Source: Psychrobacter arenosus (GTDB lineage: Bacteria; Pseudomonadota; Gammaproteobacteria; Pseudomonadales; Moraxellaceae). Taken from it: DNA of 64,000 bases. Both the position numbers and the translations under genes were made by a program. Of the stretch, positions 47,545 to 57,520 are shown piece by piece (within the stretch, counting starts at the first letter, position 1; every line of letters starts with the position of its first letter). Where the stretch lies: positions 930,001 through 994,000 of the forward strand of contig NZ_LR884459.1 in assembly GCF_904848165.1 (NCBI RefSeq). The letters are read 5' to 3'. The notes below the pieces were generated by a model. That model did no database searches. It had not been told where the DNA came from and saw only the letters and a list, made by a program, of their open reading frames with translations.

Positions 47545-48624
47545 TTAACGCAGCTCAGCTGTATTTTGCTCATTGGGCAAAACATCTAATTTAATATTAG
47601 AGCCCAAGCCTGCGCCCATTTTAATAGCGAAACGGTCAAACAAGCGCTCAAACGGATCCACTGGAGAATAGTTCACGACATTGTCTAGTTTTAGCGCTTT
47701 TTCTAAAGAATAAACGCTGCCTGTTTTATCCGCTAAACCCAATTGAATCGACTGCTCGCCCGTCCAGAATAGACCTGAAAACAGTTTATTTTGCTCAGGA
47801 TTCTTTAAACGATTGCCACGGCCTTCAGTTACAGCATTGATAAAGTGTTTATGGGTATTGGCTAGGACGTTTTTGACATGCTTTTCTTCATAGTCCGTCA
47901 ACGGTCTAGATAGGCTTAAGATGTCTTTATATTCGCCTGCTGTAATGGTTCTATCTTTTACGCCCACTTTGTCCATAAGCCCTTCGATATCATAGCTCGG
48001 CATAATGACACCGATAGAGCCTACCAAACTTGAAGGGTTGACGTAGATTTCATCCGCTGCTGAAGCGATATAATAGGCTCCTGAAGCCCCAATATCACCG
48101 ATAACCGCATACAATTTCTTATCCGGATGCTCTTTACGCAGCTCCATCATTCGTAGCCAAATTTGGTCTGACTGGACTGGTGAACCGCCCGGTGAGTTGA
48201 TATTTAACGCCACCGCTTTAGCATTTTTATTTTCAAAGGCTTTGGTCAGGGCTTTATTAATGTCATAAGCATTGGCTTTATCATCATTGCTAATCACCCC
48301 TTGCAGATCTACCACCGCCAAATGAGGCTTGCTAGTATCCATCCCTTCCATACCGGTAGGGGCTTTACTGCCACTACAACCGCGACCTAGAGTTAAAAAC
48401 AGCAACAGAATATAGCCAAAAGTTAACAGCTTAAAAAAGATGCTCCAACGACGGGCACGGCGCTGTTCTTCCACACTGGCGAGCAGGGTTTTTTCTAACA
48501 GTAGCCACTCACGACCACTGGGTTGCGCGGGTGCTACCGCACTGGGGCGTTCAGTGGGACGTTCGGGTGGCTGAGGGCTTTGATTATCAGGTTGTTTGTT
48601 TGGATCGGGTGGCCAATTGGGCAT
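47545..48624 (-). CDS. sppA: Signal peptide peptidase SppA-type (S49 family)
   Basis: This is a membrane-anchored serine protease that degrades cleaved signal peptides. Of 359 residues, the first 55 are P/Q/R-rich and cytoplasmic, then one helix (IFFKLLTFGYILLLFLTLG) leads into the periplasmic S49 domain. LNINSPGGSPVQSDQI and VIGDIGASGAYYIASAADEI carry the nucleophile Ser (in ASGAYY), and GSIGVIMPSYDIEGLMDKVG follows. Length matches the short, single-domain SppA form. AGGA precedes the ATG. Confidence 0.93.
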   Translation of the reverse strand: MPNWPPDPNKQPDNQSPQPPERPTERPSAVAPAQPSGREWLLLEKTLLASVEEQRRARRWSIFFKLLTFGYILLLFLTLGRGCSGSKAPTGMEGMDTSKPHLAVVDLQGVISNDDKANAYDINKALTKAFENKNAKAVALNINSPGGSPVQSDQIWLRMMELRKEHPDKKLYAVIGDIGASGAYYIASAADEIYVNPSSLVGSIGVIMPSYDIEGLMDKVGVKDRTITAGEYKDILSLSRPLTDYEEKHVKNVLANTHKHFINAVTEGRGNRLKNPEQNKLFSGLFWTGEQSIQLGLADKTGSVYSLEKALKLDNVVNYSPVDPFERLFDRFAIKMGAGLGSNIKLDVLPNEQNTAELR

Positions 48625-48852
48625 TAGAACTTCCTAAGACAAGACTTAAAAAAAAGATTTGCTAAGTATGGTGCTATTTTCTGCTGGGTTCAATAGGGAT
48701 TTAGGGGCACATTCGTTAAAGGGAGCATTCGTTAAAGAGCCCAATGGTATTATAGGCTTAGCAGTTTGCCCGCTTATAAACCAATGACTAAGCTACGTGG
48801 CTTTTATTGCTCAATGCGTTAATTAGGCTAGTCTTTCTTATCCTAGCCCGCA

Positions 48853-51849
48853 TCACTCTGTATTGTTCGGCAGGTTGGCATTGACTGTAGGTAGGGTTAT
48901 AACCTGCCCCAACTGATTGATACTGGTATTGCTCAATTTTCGGTGCTGCTGCTCTTGTAGTTGTGAGTGGGTGTGGGTCAATAACAGGCTAGTTGAGAAA
49001 GGGTCGCTTTTTATATCTTGGTTTACATCTTGCGGGCATAGTAACTGCCAAAGTGACCAAAGAGACTGGTGGTTAGCCGCGTCTACTAGCAGGTGATGTT
49101 GGGATTTAGAGGACTCTTTATTAATAATAGTGTCTGCAATAGCAGTATCTTTAATAGCAGTGTTTTTAATAGCAGTGTTTTTAATAGCAGGGTCTCTAAT
49201 CACAGCGGCGCTATTAACCGTGGTCGCTATCAGGGTCGGTGTCAGCGGATGAGCGGCGCTAAATTGATAGACCTCAATGGGCTGTGCGCTAGTGACTATA
49301 ACCGCACAGCTAGCGACATTGGCGGCATTAAGCTCAGGCCAGCCGGTAAGCCCCTTAAGACGCAGAGTACTTGTATCTGTTTGCCAAAGTTGTCCGACTT
49401 GGCAAGTCACTGCTGGTGAGAGTGCTCGGTGCTTATTAGCATGGTCAGCTTGGTCGGTATAGTCAGCAGGGTCAGCAACTTCAAGCTCGCCCGCTAACCA
49501 CCATTGACCTACGGGTATTTGCTGCATCAAAGTGGTTGCTACGGTAGCCACTGTAACTGCATTAGGCATTTGAGAATTAGCCGCATTAGTATCAACATCA
49601 GGTTTAGGCGTACTAGACTCAACATCAGAACTAGCGGCTATAGCGGCGGTTTGAACGACAATACCCTGTAAACTTTTGACCCCTAGCGCCCCGAGTTGTT
49701 GCTGTAAACGCTCGCTCACCCTATCTGGCTGTAGCGTCATATAAGCCATTTGCTTATCATTGCGATAATCAGCCAGTAGTAACCAATGGGCTTGCTGCGT
49801 TTCTTCCTTAATTAGCAACACTTGCAGATTGCTTTCCGTGGTGGGCAATAGATAGACTTTGGTTGCAGACGCCCCCTCTTCGGCTTGTGCAGGCAGCATA
49901 GTAACTATCAGTAGCGATAAAGGAGGCAGCGCTAACCAACGCGAAAGCATACCTTTGGGCAATAACCAAGGCAGTAAAATCAAAGTTACAATCAGCAAGG
50001 TGCCGAAATTCACCGGTGTATAGAGCCAAGCATCATTCTGTCTGCTGACGACTTGCCAGCCGACGATAGTAGCCATAGTATTGTGCGTGACCAGCACGAT
50101 AGCCGTCACTAGTTGCCACAGCATCGTAGCTACTGCAGGCGATAACAGATAGCAAACCCCAGCGAGTAAGTTTAGCGGCACGATAATCATGCCATATAGC
50201 CCGATGGCCACTAGGTTAATGATAAGCCCCCATAGCGAGACCTTACCAAACAGCAATAACGTCAACGGTAACAGCGCGATAAACAACCACAACTGCAGTT
50301 TAATAAGTTGCCAACCACGCGCCACCAAGCTTTTTCTTAGGCGCAAAAGTAACGACGTATCAATAGGTCGCGGCAAGGATTCCTCTCTCGCCTGCTCCCC
50401 TTGCTCATACAGCAGCAATAAAGCAACCGCAATAAAGGACAGCCAGTAGCCCACTTGCCACAGTACAAAGGGGTCTGCCCAAGCCATTAATACTGCTAAG
50501 GCCAACAACACCTTTAACGGGCGTACGGGGACTAGACTCAGCCGCACCATTCCGATAGCCACGAGCATCCAAGCGGTTCGCGCTGCTGGGACATCAAACC
50601 CTGTAAAAGCAGCATAAAGAAAGGCGGTCACCACCATAACCAACCACCGCAGTTGCCACCTGGGCAGCCAGACATAAAGGCTTGCGGCTCTCTTCGTCAT
50701 GATGTTGGTGACTAACGTGGATAATATTATCGCCAGAAATAAAACGTGCGTGCCTGATATGGCTAATAGGTGCGAGATGCCTGCCAATTGATATAAGGCT
50801 TTAGTATCTCGAGTAATAAGCGCCCGATCACCAGTCAATAAACTTAACGTGACTGCGCGAGCTTGGCGTTGGGAGTCGCTAAGCTCGGAGCTCTGATGTG
50901 AAAAGTTCTGCTCTAAGAAGTGTTGCCTTAAACGCCACCGTAAGGTGGTCTTGCCAGGAGATAATAGCGGCGCCCCCGAACTCGATCCAGCCTCGCCTGT
51001 TGGAACAATCTTGACTATCTTAGCCGTCGCTGCAATATGTCTGGTGCGCAACCACCGTTGGCTGTCAAAACCACTGGCAGCCACCTTATGTTGTGTTGCC
51101 CTATTGCTTGAGTCTATAGGCCTTAGTACTAATGTCATCCATACTTGCTGGTCGGGCAATAAGGTATTCACGACCGCTAGCGGGTCTTTTTTTTGCGTAC
51201 TGTGCTTACTAGCAGTCCCTGCAGTATAGGCGTAGGCACTGAGCAATACTTTTACTGGTTCGCTAATCGTTAATGGGTCAGCCGCAGTGGGCGCTAAAAA
51301 CTGCCAAGGCGCAGCCATTTGTTGCGCCGCGTTATGACTTAACGGTCTAATATGGGTCAAGGTAGCGACTTGCCGATAGCCCGTATCTAGTGCAGGGTCA
51401 TAAAGACTGTCACTCAGTCCATCAATAGTGACCAATGCCGTAACGCGCATTGACTGGTCTAAACTGCGCTGCTCAGCTGCATAATAGTGGCTTAGCGTTA
51501 TCAACAGGCTAATGATGATTAGCACTATGGCCGAGATATAGCGCAATCCTTGCTTCAATGCCTTCTTTTTTGCTAATGGCTTAGGATTAAGCGTAGCGTT
51601 TGCAGAGGATGCTTGGTTTGTGGGTGTTACTGGGGTTGCTCGAGCCTGCAAGCGCTCTATAAGATAGACTAGCAGCATCCCTAGACCAAATAGTGCCAGT
51701 TGCGTGCCAGCTGTCGCTAGCCAAGGCAGTAAAGAGGTCAGCTCTGCCAGACTAGGCGTTTTATGGGCATGGGTCGCGGACCACTGGGCCATAACGGCCA
51801 ATACGCCCATCATTACCAGAAGAATTGAGCTGCTTACCCACCAAAACAC
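48853..51849 (-). CDS. comEC: DNA internalisation competence protein ComEC/Rec2
   Basis: This is the inner-membrane channel for DNA uptake in natural transformation. Of 998 residues, the N-terminal helices and the OB-like loop come first, then the Competence domain (LLTGDRALITRDTKALYQLAG and ISHLLAISGTHVLFLA), then a membrane core with many helices, and a metallo-beta-lactamase-like C-terminal part that is diverged. GTG start at 51849 with AAGGA 6 nt upstream. The C-terminal region includes a run of five-residue repeats, see the repeat entry. Presence supports, but does not prove, competence in this organism. Confidence 0.93.
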   Translation of the reverse strand: MFWWVSSSILLVMMGVLAVMAQWSATHAHKTPSLAELTSLLPWLATAGTQLALFGLGMLLVYLIERLQARATPVTPTNQASSANATLNPKPLAKKKALKQGLRYISAIVLIIISLLITLSHYYAAEQRSLDQSMRVTALVTIDGLSDSLYDPALDTGYRQVATLTHIRPLSHNAAQQMAAPWQFLAPTAADPLTISEPVKVLLSAYAYTAGTASKHSTQKKDPLAVVNTLLPDQQVWMTLVLRPIDSSNRATQHKVAASGFDSQRWLRTRHIAATAKIVKIVPTGEAGSSSGAPLLSPGKTTLRWRLRQHFLEQNFSHQSSELSDSQRQARAVTLSLLTGDRALITRDTKALYQLAGISHLLAISGTHVLFLAIILSTLVTNIMTKRAASLYVWLPRWQLRWLVMVVTAFLYAAFTGFDVPAARTAWMLVAIGMVRLSLVPVRPLKVLLALAVLMAWADPFVLWQVGYWLSFIAVALLLLYEQGEQAREESLPRPIDTSLLLRLRKSLVARGWQLIKLQLWLFIALLPLTLLLFGKVSLWGLIINLVAIGLYGMIIVPLNLLAGVCYLLSPAVATMLWQLVTAIVLVTHNTMATIVGWQVVSRQNDAWLYTPVNFGTLLIVTLILLPWLLPKGMLSRWLALPPLSLLIVTMLPAQAEEGASATKVYLLPTTESNLQVLLIKEETQQAHWLLLADYRNDKQMAYMTLQPDRVSERLQQQLGALGVKSLQGIVVQTAAIAASSDVESSTPKPDVDTNAANSQMPNAVTVATVATTLMQQIPVGQWWLAGELEVADPADYTDQADHANKHRALSPAVTCQVGQLWQTDTSTLRLKGLTGWPELNAANVASCAVIVTSAQPIEVYQFSAAHPLTPTLIATTVNSAAVIRDPAIKNTAIKNTAIKDTAIADTIINKESSKSQHHLLVDAANHQSLWSLWQLLCPQDVNQDIKSDPFSTSLLLTHTHSQLQEQQHRKLSNTSINQLGQVITLPTVNANLPNNTE
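49136..49195 (-). repeat. In-frame 15-bp tandem repeat inside comEC
   Basis: Four 15-bp units of TTAATAGCAGTGTTT type (plus strand) follow one another, two of them identical; more degenerate units flank them. In comEC they encode repeating AIKNT, AIKNT, AIKDT, AIADT. Unit length is a multiple of three, so copy-number change keeps the frame. Confidence 0.88.
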
Positions 51850-52433
51850 GCGTATCCTTAGCCTGACTCTAGGTAGGTTAAGAGTAACGGTCTTTTCGAT
51901 ATAAAAGCAATCTTATAATTTAATTATTCTTATTTTTTAGTTTAAAATTACTGTTTAATATAAGAGCGGTATTTACTTTTAAATGCTTAATTATTGGGTT
52001 ATTTTATTCGCAGTGATTAAGGCAATTTAGAATAGATGAAAATTAATAATCCCCCTTAATAATTATTAACTTATTAATCTAGATAGAAATTATTACAACT
52101 ACTGGCCATAATACTCAATAAGGGGTCATGACCTAAGCTAAACCATCATGCTATGATGCTCTAGTGACAAATAAGCTAAGTAAATATACCGCTATTTTAT
52201 AAAAGCTCGGTATAATCAAGGGCGTGGAATTAAGGACTTGGAATAATATCACTCGGACTCTATTTGCGGACTATTATTAAAAAGTTACCACCTCACGATA
52301 GTTGCTAAATCTCGCAATAGTCACTAAATGATAGTGCTGTTACAACCTTCTATAAGTACATGCAACGATGCTATCGACTGTAATACCCCAAAGATAATAG
52401 CTACTCAGTAAGCAATACAATTAAGGCAGGCCT
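51850..52433. other. Divergent intergenic region between comEC and the DUF2062 gene, no gene seen
   Basis: An AT-rich stretch of 584 bp. Around 51900-52100 the sequence is nearly all A/T. No frame or repeat stands out. Confidence 0.45.
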
Positions 52434-53051
52434 GTGCCCCAAAAGAAACTCAAATCGTGGCTGCCCACGCCCGAGCAAATCCTTCAAAGCAAAACTCTAA
52501 AGTTATTTGCGCCGCATTTAGCTGACCCACGACTGTGGCATTTTAACCGTCACAGTCTTAACAAAGCGGTTTATATCGGCGTGCTTTGCGCGTTTTTTCC
52601 GCTGCCTGGTCAGATGCCGCTAGCGTTAATTGGGGCGCTCATGTTTCGGGCGAATGTGCCTATGGCGCTGGCTTTGACTTGGATTACCAACCCTTTTACT
52701 ACCCTACCGGTCTTTTACGCGGCTTATTATGTCGGAGCGCTAATACTGGATGCTCCCATGATCAGTTTGCGCATGATAGCGCGCATGATTGCCGATTTTA
52801 GTACTTGGGTTTTCTCCGACGGCGCCAACCCCTTTATTACTTATCAAGGCAGTTTTTCCTTAGCGGCCTTTTGCCTAGGGTTGGTCATCCTAGCTACAAT
52901 CACCAGCATTATCTGCGGCATTGCCTTTAAAATATTATGGCGCTATAAAGTCGTCACTACTTGGCAACAACGCCATGGCTATCGTCCTAAAAATAGTAAA
53001 GCGACCAAATCTACCAAAGCTACGAGAAATACTACTAATCCTGAGCGCTAA
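52434..53051 (+). CDS. DUF2062 membrane protein
   Basis: This is a 205-residue protein with the DUF2062 pattern: LNKAVYIGVLCAFFPLPGQM, then ALTWITNPFTTLPVFYAAYY, then a third hydrophobic segment near the end. The C-terminus is very basic and rich in K and T. The start is GTG at 52434 with AAGGCAGG upstream. The function of the family is unknown. Confidence 0.88.
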   Translation: MPQKKLKSWLPTPEQILQSKTLKLFAPHLADPRLWHFNRHSLNKAVYIGVLCAFFPLPGQMPLALIGALMFRANVPMALALTWITNPFTTLPVFYAAYYVGALILDAPMISLRMIARMIADFSTWVFSDGANPFITYQGSFSLAAFCLGLVILATITSIICGIAFKILWRYKVVTTWQQRHGYRPKNSKATKSTKATRNTTNPER

Positions 53052-53187
53052 TTCCCCCCTAGTACTCTTTTAATACTTCAAATTCTGCCCTGCTCTAAAC
53101 GGCTAGCAACTCGGTTATAACTTGAGTCGTGCGGCTACCTTGTTTGTAAAAGAGATTAAAAACAAGTAAATATCTAGAGCGCGCCAT

Positions 53188-53229
53188 AAAAAAAGCCAGA
53201 CCACAACTTAATGTGCTCTGGCTTTTTTC
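53188..53229. terminator. Bidirectional terminator between the DUF2062 gene and lolD
   Basis: AAAAGCCAGA pairs with TCTGGCTTTT, and CACA with TGTG inside. A and T runs lie on both sides. Confidence 0.85.
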
Positions 53230-53267
53230 TTTATAGGGCTCTGGCTAACAGCAGGGAATAGAATGGT

Positions 53268-53948
53268 TTAGTACTGCTCCCAATGCCCATTACGGATGAG
53301 CAATTGGCGATCGGCCAACGCCGCTAAGTTACGGTCGTGAGTGACCATAAGTAATGCGGTATCGAGCGTCGTCTGCAACTCTGTCAATAACCCAAAGATA
53401 CTCTGGGCGTTATCATAGTCCAAGTTCCCTGTAGGCTCATCGGCCAAAATGACAGAAGGTTTCGTTACTAGTGCGCGGGCTATAGCCACCCGTTGGCGCT
53501 CCCCTCCTGATAGCTCACCAGGACGATGGTCCAAACGGTGGCCTAGACCTACCTTCTCTAACAACTCCATCGCTTGTTGGCGAGCATCGGTCGTGGTCAC
53601 TTTTGGGCGCATAAGCAGCGGCATAGCCACGTTTTCTACTGCGGTAAACTCTGCCAGTAGGTGATGGAACTGGTAAACAAAGCCCAAATGCTCATTACGC
53701 ATCTCACCACGTTGGGTCTCATTCATAGTATTCAGGCACTTACCATGCAACCAAACCTCACCCTCCGTAGGCGTATCAAGACCACCTAAAATATGCAATA
53801 AGGTACTCTTTCCCGAGCCGCTAGTGCCGACGATAGCGATACGCTCGCCTGGGTTGACCGTTAAATCCAAGCCGGTTAATACTTGCGTGCGAATCTTACC
53901 TTCGTCGTAAGTTTTACTAATATTTTTGGCGACCAATATAGGCGACAT
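53268..53948 (-). CDS. lolD: Lipoprotein-releasing ABC ATPase LolD
   Basis: It powers extraction of outer-membrane lipoproteins from the inner membrane and their transfer to LolA. At 226 residues it is normal. Walker [10 protein letters not shown], signature [15 protein letters not shown], Walker [13 protein letters not shown] and the LolD block [20 protein letters not shown] are all present. It lies 139 bp after the lolC-type gene on the same strand. Confidence 0.96.
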   Translation of the reverse strand: MSPILVAKNISKTYDEGKIRTQVLTGLDLTVNPGERIAIVGTSGSGKSTLLHILGGLDTPTEGEVWLHGKCLNTMNETQRGEMRNEHLGFVYQFHHLLAEFTAVENVAMPLLMRPKVTTTDARQQAMELLEKVGLGHRLDHRPGELSGGERQRVAIARALVTKPSVILADEPTGNLDYDNAQSIFGLLTELQTTLDTALLMVTHDRNLAALADRQLLIRNGHWEQY

Positions 53949-54087
53949 GTCCCATCCTTAAAATAACTTGCGAACAACTTATAGAGTAATTGACAGCCTA
54001 GCAGGCTGCTCATTTAGCCTACCTGCATTCTGCTAAGCCCCACTCTACTACTGAATATCTATTATCAACGTCTGCTTTTAGCCAACC

Positions 54088-55326
54088 TTATTCATAACGC
54101 AGCGTTTGTGCTGGTTGAATCTTCGCGGCACGGCGAGCAGGATAAATAGTGGCTAAGAAACTCAGCGCAAAAGACGCTAGAGTAATCACCAACACGTCGG
54201 TCACGCGCAATTGTGAAGGCAGATAGTCGACAAAATAAGCATCGAATAAGTGCAGGCCAAAGCTCTGGTTAATAAAGCCAATGATGTCACTGACCGTCAA
54301 GGCGAAGATCACCCCAAGGATGGCGCCTGCTATAGTTCCAATGACCCCTATCAGCACCCCTTGCACCATAAAGATTTGCGTAATTAAGCGCGGCGAAGCC
54401 CCAAAGGTCTTTAAAATGGCAATATCGGCTTTTTTATCGGTGACCAACATCACTAAGCTTGAGACAATGTTAAAGGCGGCGACTAGAATAATTAAAAACA
54501 GCAGCAAACCAACCATGGCTTTTTCCATTTGGATAGCGCCAAACAGCTGCCCGTGTGACTGCGTCCAATCGGTAGGATACAGCACTTTATCAGGGTGCGC
54601 GGCTGCGGCTTTCTGCGCGGCTAACGGCGCGTTAAAGATATCGTTTAAGCGCATACGAATCCCTTGTGCTCCAGTAGGCAGACGCAATAATTTAGCAGCA
54701 TCATCCATAGGAATAAACGCCATCAGCGTATCGACTTCAGGGCTAATACTAAAGACACCGGTCAAGGTAAAGCGCTTAAAGCGAGGAATCACGCCAGCAG
54801 GTGATGGTGAGGCTTCTGGCAATACCAAGGTCACTTTATCGCCCAACTGCAGGTTTAACGACTCCACCATCTTTTCGCCCAACACGATACTAAAATCGCC
54901 CCCTTTGAGCGACTCGATGCTGCCTGCGACCATATGCTCGCCGATAATCGAAACGTTTTTTTCATAGTCCGGCTCGATACCCGTCACCATGATACCGGCC
55001 ACTTGCCCGTTCGAGGTCAACATCCCTTGTAATTGGATAAAGGGAGCCACGCCAGCGACTTCAGGATCTTTTTTAATATCCTCAGCCAAATCTGGCCAAT
55101 CGGTCATGATTTCACTAGAGGAAACTGTAGCTTGCGGCACCATACCTAAAATACGGGTTTTCAGCTCATGATCAAAACCATTCATTACCGATAACACGGT
55201 AATCAATACGGCGACCCCTAGGGTCATGCCAATCATTGAAATTAAAGAAATAAAAGAAATAAAACGGTTACTGCGCTCAGCGCGGGTATAGCGAAGACCT
55301 ATAAATAAGGCAAGCGGACGAAACAT
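54088..55326 (-). CDS. lolC: Lipoprotein-releasing system permease (LolC/LolE family)
   Basis: This is an inner-membrane permease of 412 residues with one N-terminal and three C-terminal helices around a large periplasmic domain, the MacB/FtsX-like layout. GLRYTRAERSNRFISFISLISMIGMTLGV at the start is typical (key part RFISFISLISMIGMTLGVA). The end YPARRAAKIQPAQTLRYE is the family C-terminus. Only one permease gene is next to lolD here; many Moraxellaceae-type bacteria use a single LolF-type permease in place of separate LolC and LolE, so LolF is a good alternative name. Confidence 0.9.
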   Translation of the reverse strand: MFRPLALFIGLRYTRAERSNRFISFISLISMIGMTLGVAVLITVLSVMNGFDHELKTRILGMVPQATVSSSEIMTDWPDLAEDIKKDPEVAGVAPFIQLQGMLTSNGQVAGIMVTGIEPDYEKNVSIIGEHMVAGSIESLKGGDFSIVLGEKMVESLNLQLGDKVTLVLPEASPSPAGVIPRFKRFTLTGVFSISPEVDTLMAFIPMDDAAKLLRLPTGAQGIRMRLNDIFNAPLAAQKAAAAHPDKVLYPTDWTQSHGQLFGAIQMEKAMVGLLLFLIILVAAFNIVSSLVMLVTDKKADIAILKTFGASPRLITQIFMVQGVLIGVIGTIAGAILGVIFALTVSDIIGFINQSFGLHLFDAYFVDYLPSQLRVTDVLVITLASFALSFLATIYPARRAAKIQPAQTLRYE

Positions 55327-55939
55327 AGTGAGACTCTTTATTCAACTGCCGAGGTTATTTAACTAAAAGCGTTATGCAACTGACATTTATTGGACTAACC
55401 GATAAGTTTACTGGACCATTATACGTCTAGTTCATACTCTAGCGGGTCACTATCGGTTAAAGGCAGAGGGCTTATAAAAAATGAAAGCTAGTTTGACATA
55501 AATTACTAAGGTTTTGCCAATATTTGCTATTTTAGTCCGGCTATTTTATAAAAATGGCTTTTTTTGTACTATTTTTACCGCTTAACCTTGCTGCCACTTG
55601 CGTCAGCGCTCAGATATTGTATGCTAGAAGCGCTACTAAATTAATATAATAGTTTAGTTTAAAATGGCGTTGATCATTATGGGGACGGCGTGCTAATCGT
55701 GGTGATAGCAGGGCTATAAACAGTGCACTTTATTAGCTTATAAGCCATAATTTATCTTAATTGCATTATTTAACAGTCTTAAGCATTGAGAGTTGGCCCC
55801 ACCTGCCCCATTAAAAGCTTAGCTTATAAAGATTATAGCGTTAAGTAAACGGCTTCATTTCAGAGGCAATGCTTTTAGTGCTGTCTTTATAACTGTGTTT
55901 TACCAATGCCTTTTTAACTGATTTAGTTTGAGTGTGTTC
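55327..55939. other. Intergenic region upstream of the lolC-type gene, no gene seen
   Basis: About 610 bp, AT-rich. No frame, repeat or RNA motif could be supported. Confidence 0.45.
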
Positions 55940-56920
55940 ATGACCATTAATTATCAATACAAGAATATTCAGTCGCCTGTCAAAATTACTTTGACTGAAG
56001 AACAAACCGCTGGTCATGCTGACCACTGGCATATCCTAACCAATGATATCAGTAATGACGTGCCGCAGTGGCTTCAAGCCATGATTGAGCATGCTGCTAT
56101 CCCCAAAGGGCTTAATGGCTCAGAGGAAGCAGACAGCAGCTTTGCTAACTCGGGCAAAGCCAACAGCTACTTGCTATTATCTGAGAACAATACTTGTCAT
56201 ATCAACCAAGTGTTGGCGATGAGCGCGGGCAAGCCGCAGAATTTTGTGAATGCTTATCCTTGCGTCAATAGCCCGTATGGGTTGTCATGCCGTATTGAGC
56301 GCATTATCGCTAATGACAACAGCCAAGATGCCGTGCTGCGCTTGTGTAGCGAAGATGGCTCTATTATTTATGCTTTTGACCAACTCTATACCACCAACCG
56401 CTATCACTATCGTCAGGGCACCAATTATTTTGTGAATTTTAGCGCTTGGGCTTATGAGATTAGTAAAAGCGATGAATCAGAAGTGATTCTCGTTGAAGAC
56501 CCAGAAGCCATTCGCTACCACCGTGCTTTTAATGACATCGTTGCCAATAATGATGGCCAAGTTCCGGTCAATATGCAGGAGCTCATCAGAGACTGGCAGC
56601 CCGACAGCGATCAGCCACTAGCCCCCGTAGAGATCAACTTGGGCAATATGTGCGCCTATCTGTTTGGTGAGACCTTAGGCCAAGAGGATGAAGCATGGTG
56701 TCAGGGTCAGGTCTTAGGTAAGCAAGAAGCCACCTTTAATGGGCTTGAGCTAACCTTGTTTGATGTGGTGATTTTGCGTGAGCATGAAGCGACTCCCTTT
56801 GTGGTGCGGATGGCGGCTATGAGCAATGACACGACCAAAGCTATTGCTGTCCATGATTATGTGCAGGCCAATATTTGGCTACAAGCCGCTATTCATGGCG
56901 ACAACCAACAAGACGCTTAA
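55940..56920 (+). CDS. Hypothetical cytoplasmic protein
   Basis: I do not recognise a family. ATG at 55940 is preferred to TTG at 55928. The 326-residue protein lacks a signal peptide and membrane segments and is acidic. Visible stretches are HWHILTNDISNDVPQWLQAM, then IYAFDQLYTTNRYHYRQGTNY and LPVEINLG-like text (APVEINLGNMCAYLFGETLG). Two halves with similar beta-rich rhythm could be a duplicated domain, but this is only an impression. A small membrane protein gene follows by 46 bp. Confidence 0.7.
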   Translation: MTINYQYKNIQSPVKITLTEEQTAGHADHWHILTNDISNDVPQWLQAMIEHAAIPKGLNGSEEADSSFANSGKANSYLLLSENNTCHINQVLAMSAGKPQNFVNAYPCVNSPYGLSCRIERIIANDNSQDAVLRLCSEDGSIIYAFDQLYTTNRYHYRQGTNYFVNFSAWAYEISKSDESEVILVEDPEAIRYHRAFNDIVANNDGQVPVNMQELIRDWQPDSDQPLAPVEINLGNMCAYLFGETLGQEDEAWCQGQVLGKQEATFNGLELTLFDVVILREHEATPFVVRMAAMSNDTTKAIAVHDYVQANIWLQAAIHGDNQQDA

Positions 56921-56966
56921 TTTCCTAAGCTAGATATATTTTTTAACTCAGCTCTAAGAGAGCGCT

Positions 56967-57224
56967 ATGAAAGTTGATTATCGTCCCATTCCTAAAGGCA
57001 GTGCCGCGATGTTGCCTTTAATGTTTAAGTCTTTTACGGCAGTGTCTGCACCCGTAAGGTCTGAATTGACGGCTCGTCCCTCAATGACGACGACAGAGAG
57101 TCCTAGGCCGCTACCATTAATAGAGCCGATTTGGTCTGCTACGGCAGGTATAAGACGCTTTATATTGCCTATAGCTTTCTTCTTATCGGGGGTTATCTTA
57201 ATGGGGTTTTTGCTACACAGTTAG
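56967..57224 (+). CDS. Small C-terminally anchored protein
   Basis: I do not recognise a family. The 85-residue protein has a T/S/P-rich N-terminal part and one hydrophobic helix at the very end (FILPIAFFLSGVILMGFLLH). It follows the hypothetical protein gene at 46 bp, so the two are likely an operon. AAGAGAG lies before the ATG. Confidence 0.6.
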   Translation: MKVDYRPIPKGSAAMLPLMFKSFTAVSAPVRSELTARPSMTTTESPRPLPLIEPIWSATAGIRRFILPIAFFLSGVILMGFLLHS

Positions 57225-57430
57225 CACCACTTCATTAAGTTAGGTACTCTTTGGAGAGCAGCGTCAGTCTAAAGACTAAGCCTTATTCTTTAAACTATAG
57301 TTTTAAAGAACGGACAGCTAGTGGTTTGAATAGACTTAATAGCCTGGCTGTTATAATGGGATAAAAACTTAAGTAGCGTTTACCGTCTTACTTTCTATAA
57401 AAAGCTACTGGTTATAAAAAATTGCGCAAT

Positions 57431-57464
57431 AAAAAAGCCCCTTAACGAATTAAGGGGCTTTTTC
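57431..57464. terminator. Bidirectional intrinsic terminator
   Basis: AAAGCCCCTTAA pairs perfectly with TTAAGGGGCTTT around CGAA, with A and T runs. It lies between the small anchored protein gene and the SCP2-like gene, which converge. Confidence 0.92.
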
Positions 57465-57520
57465 GTGGGTATAAATTATCTATGGATAACCTATACCTTT
57501 GCTTTTATACCTGAAAAGGC

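Noticed and set aside
54281..54967. A 228-codon plus-strand frame opposite the lolC-type gene
   Set aside because: Long only because the true gene on the other strand has few stops in that register; no protein pattern.
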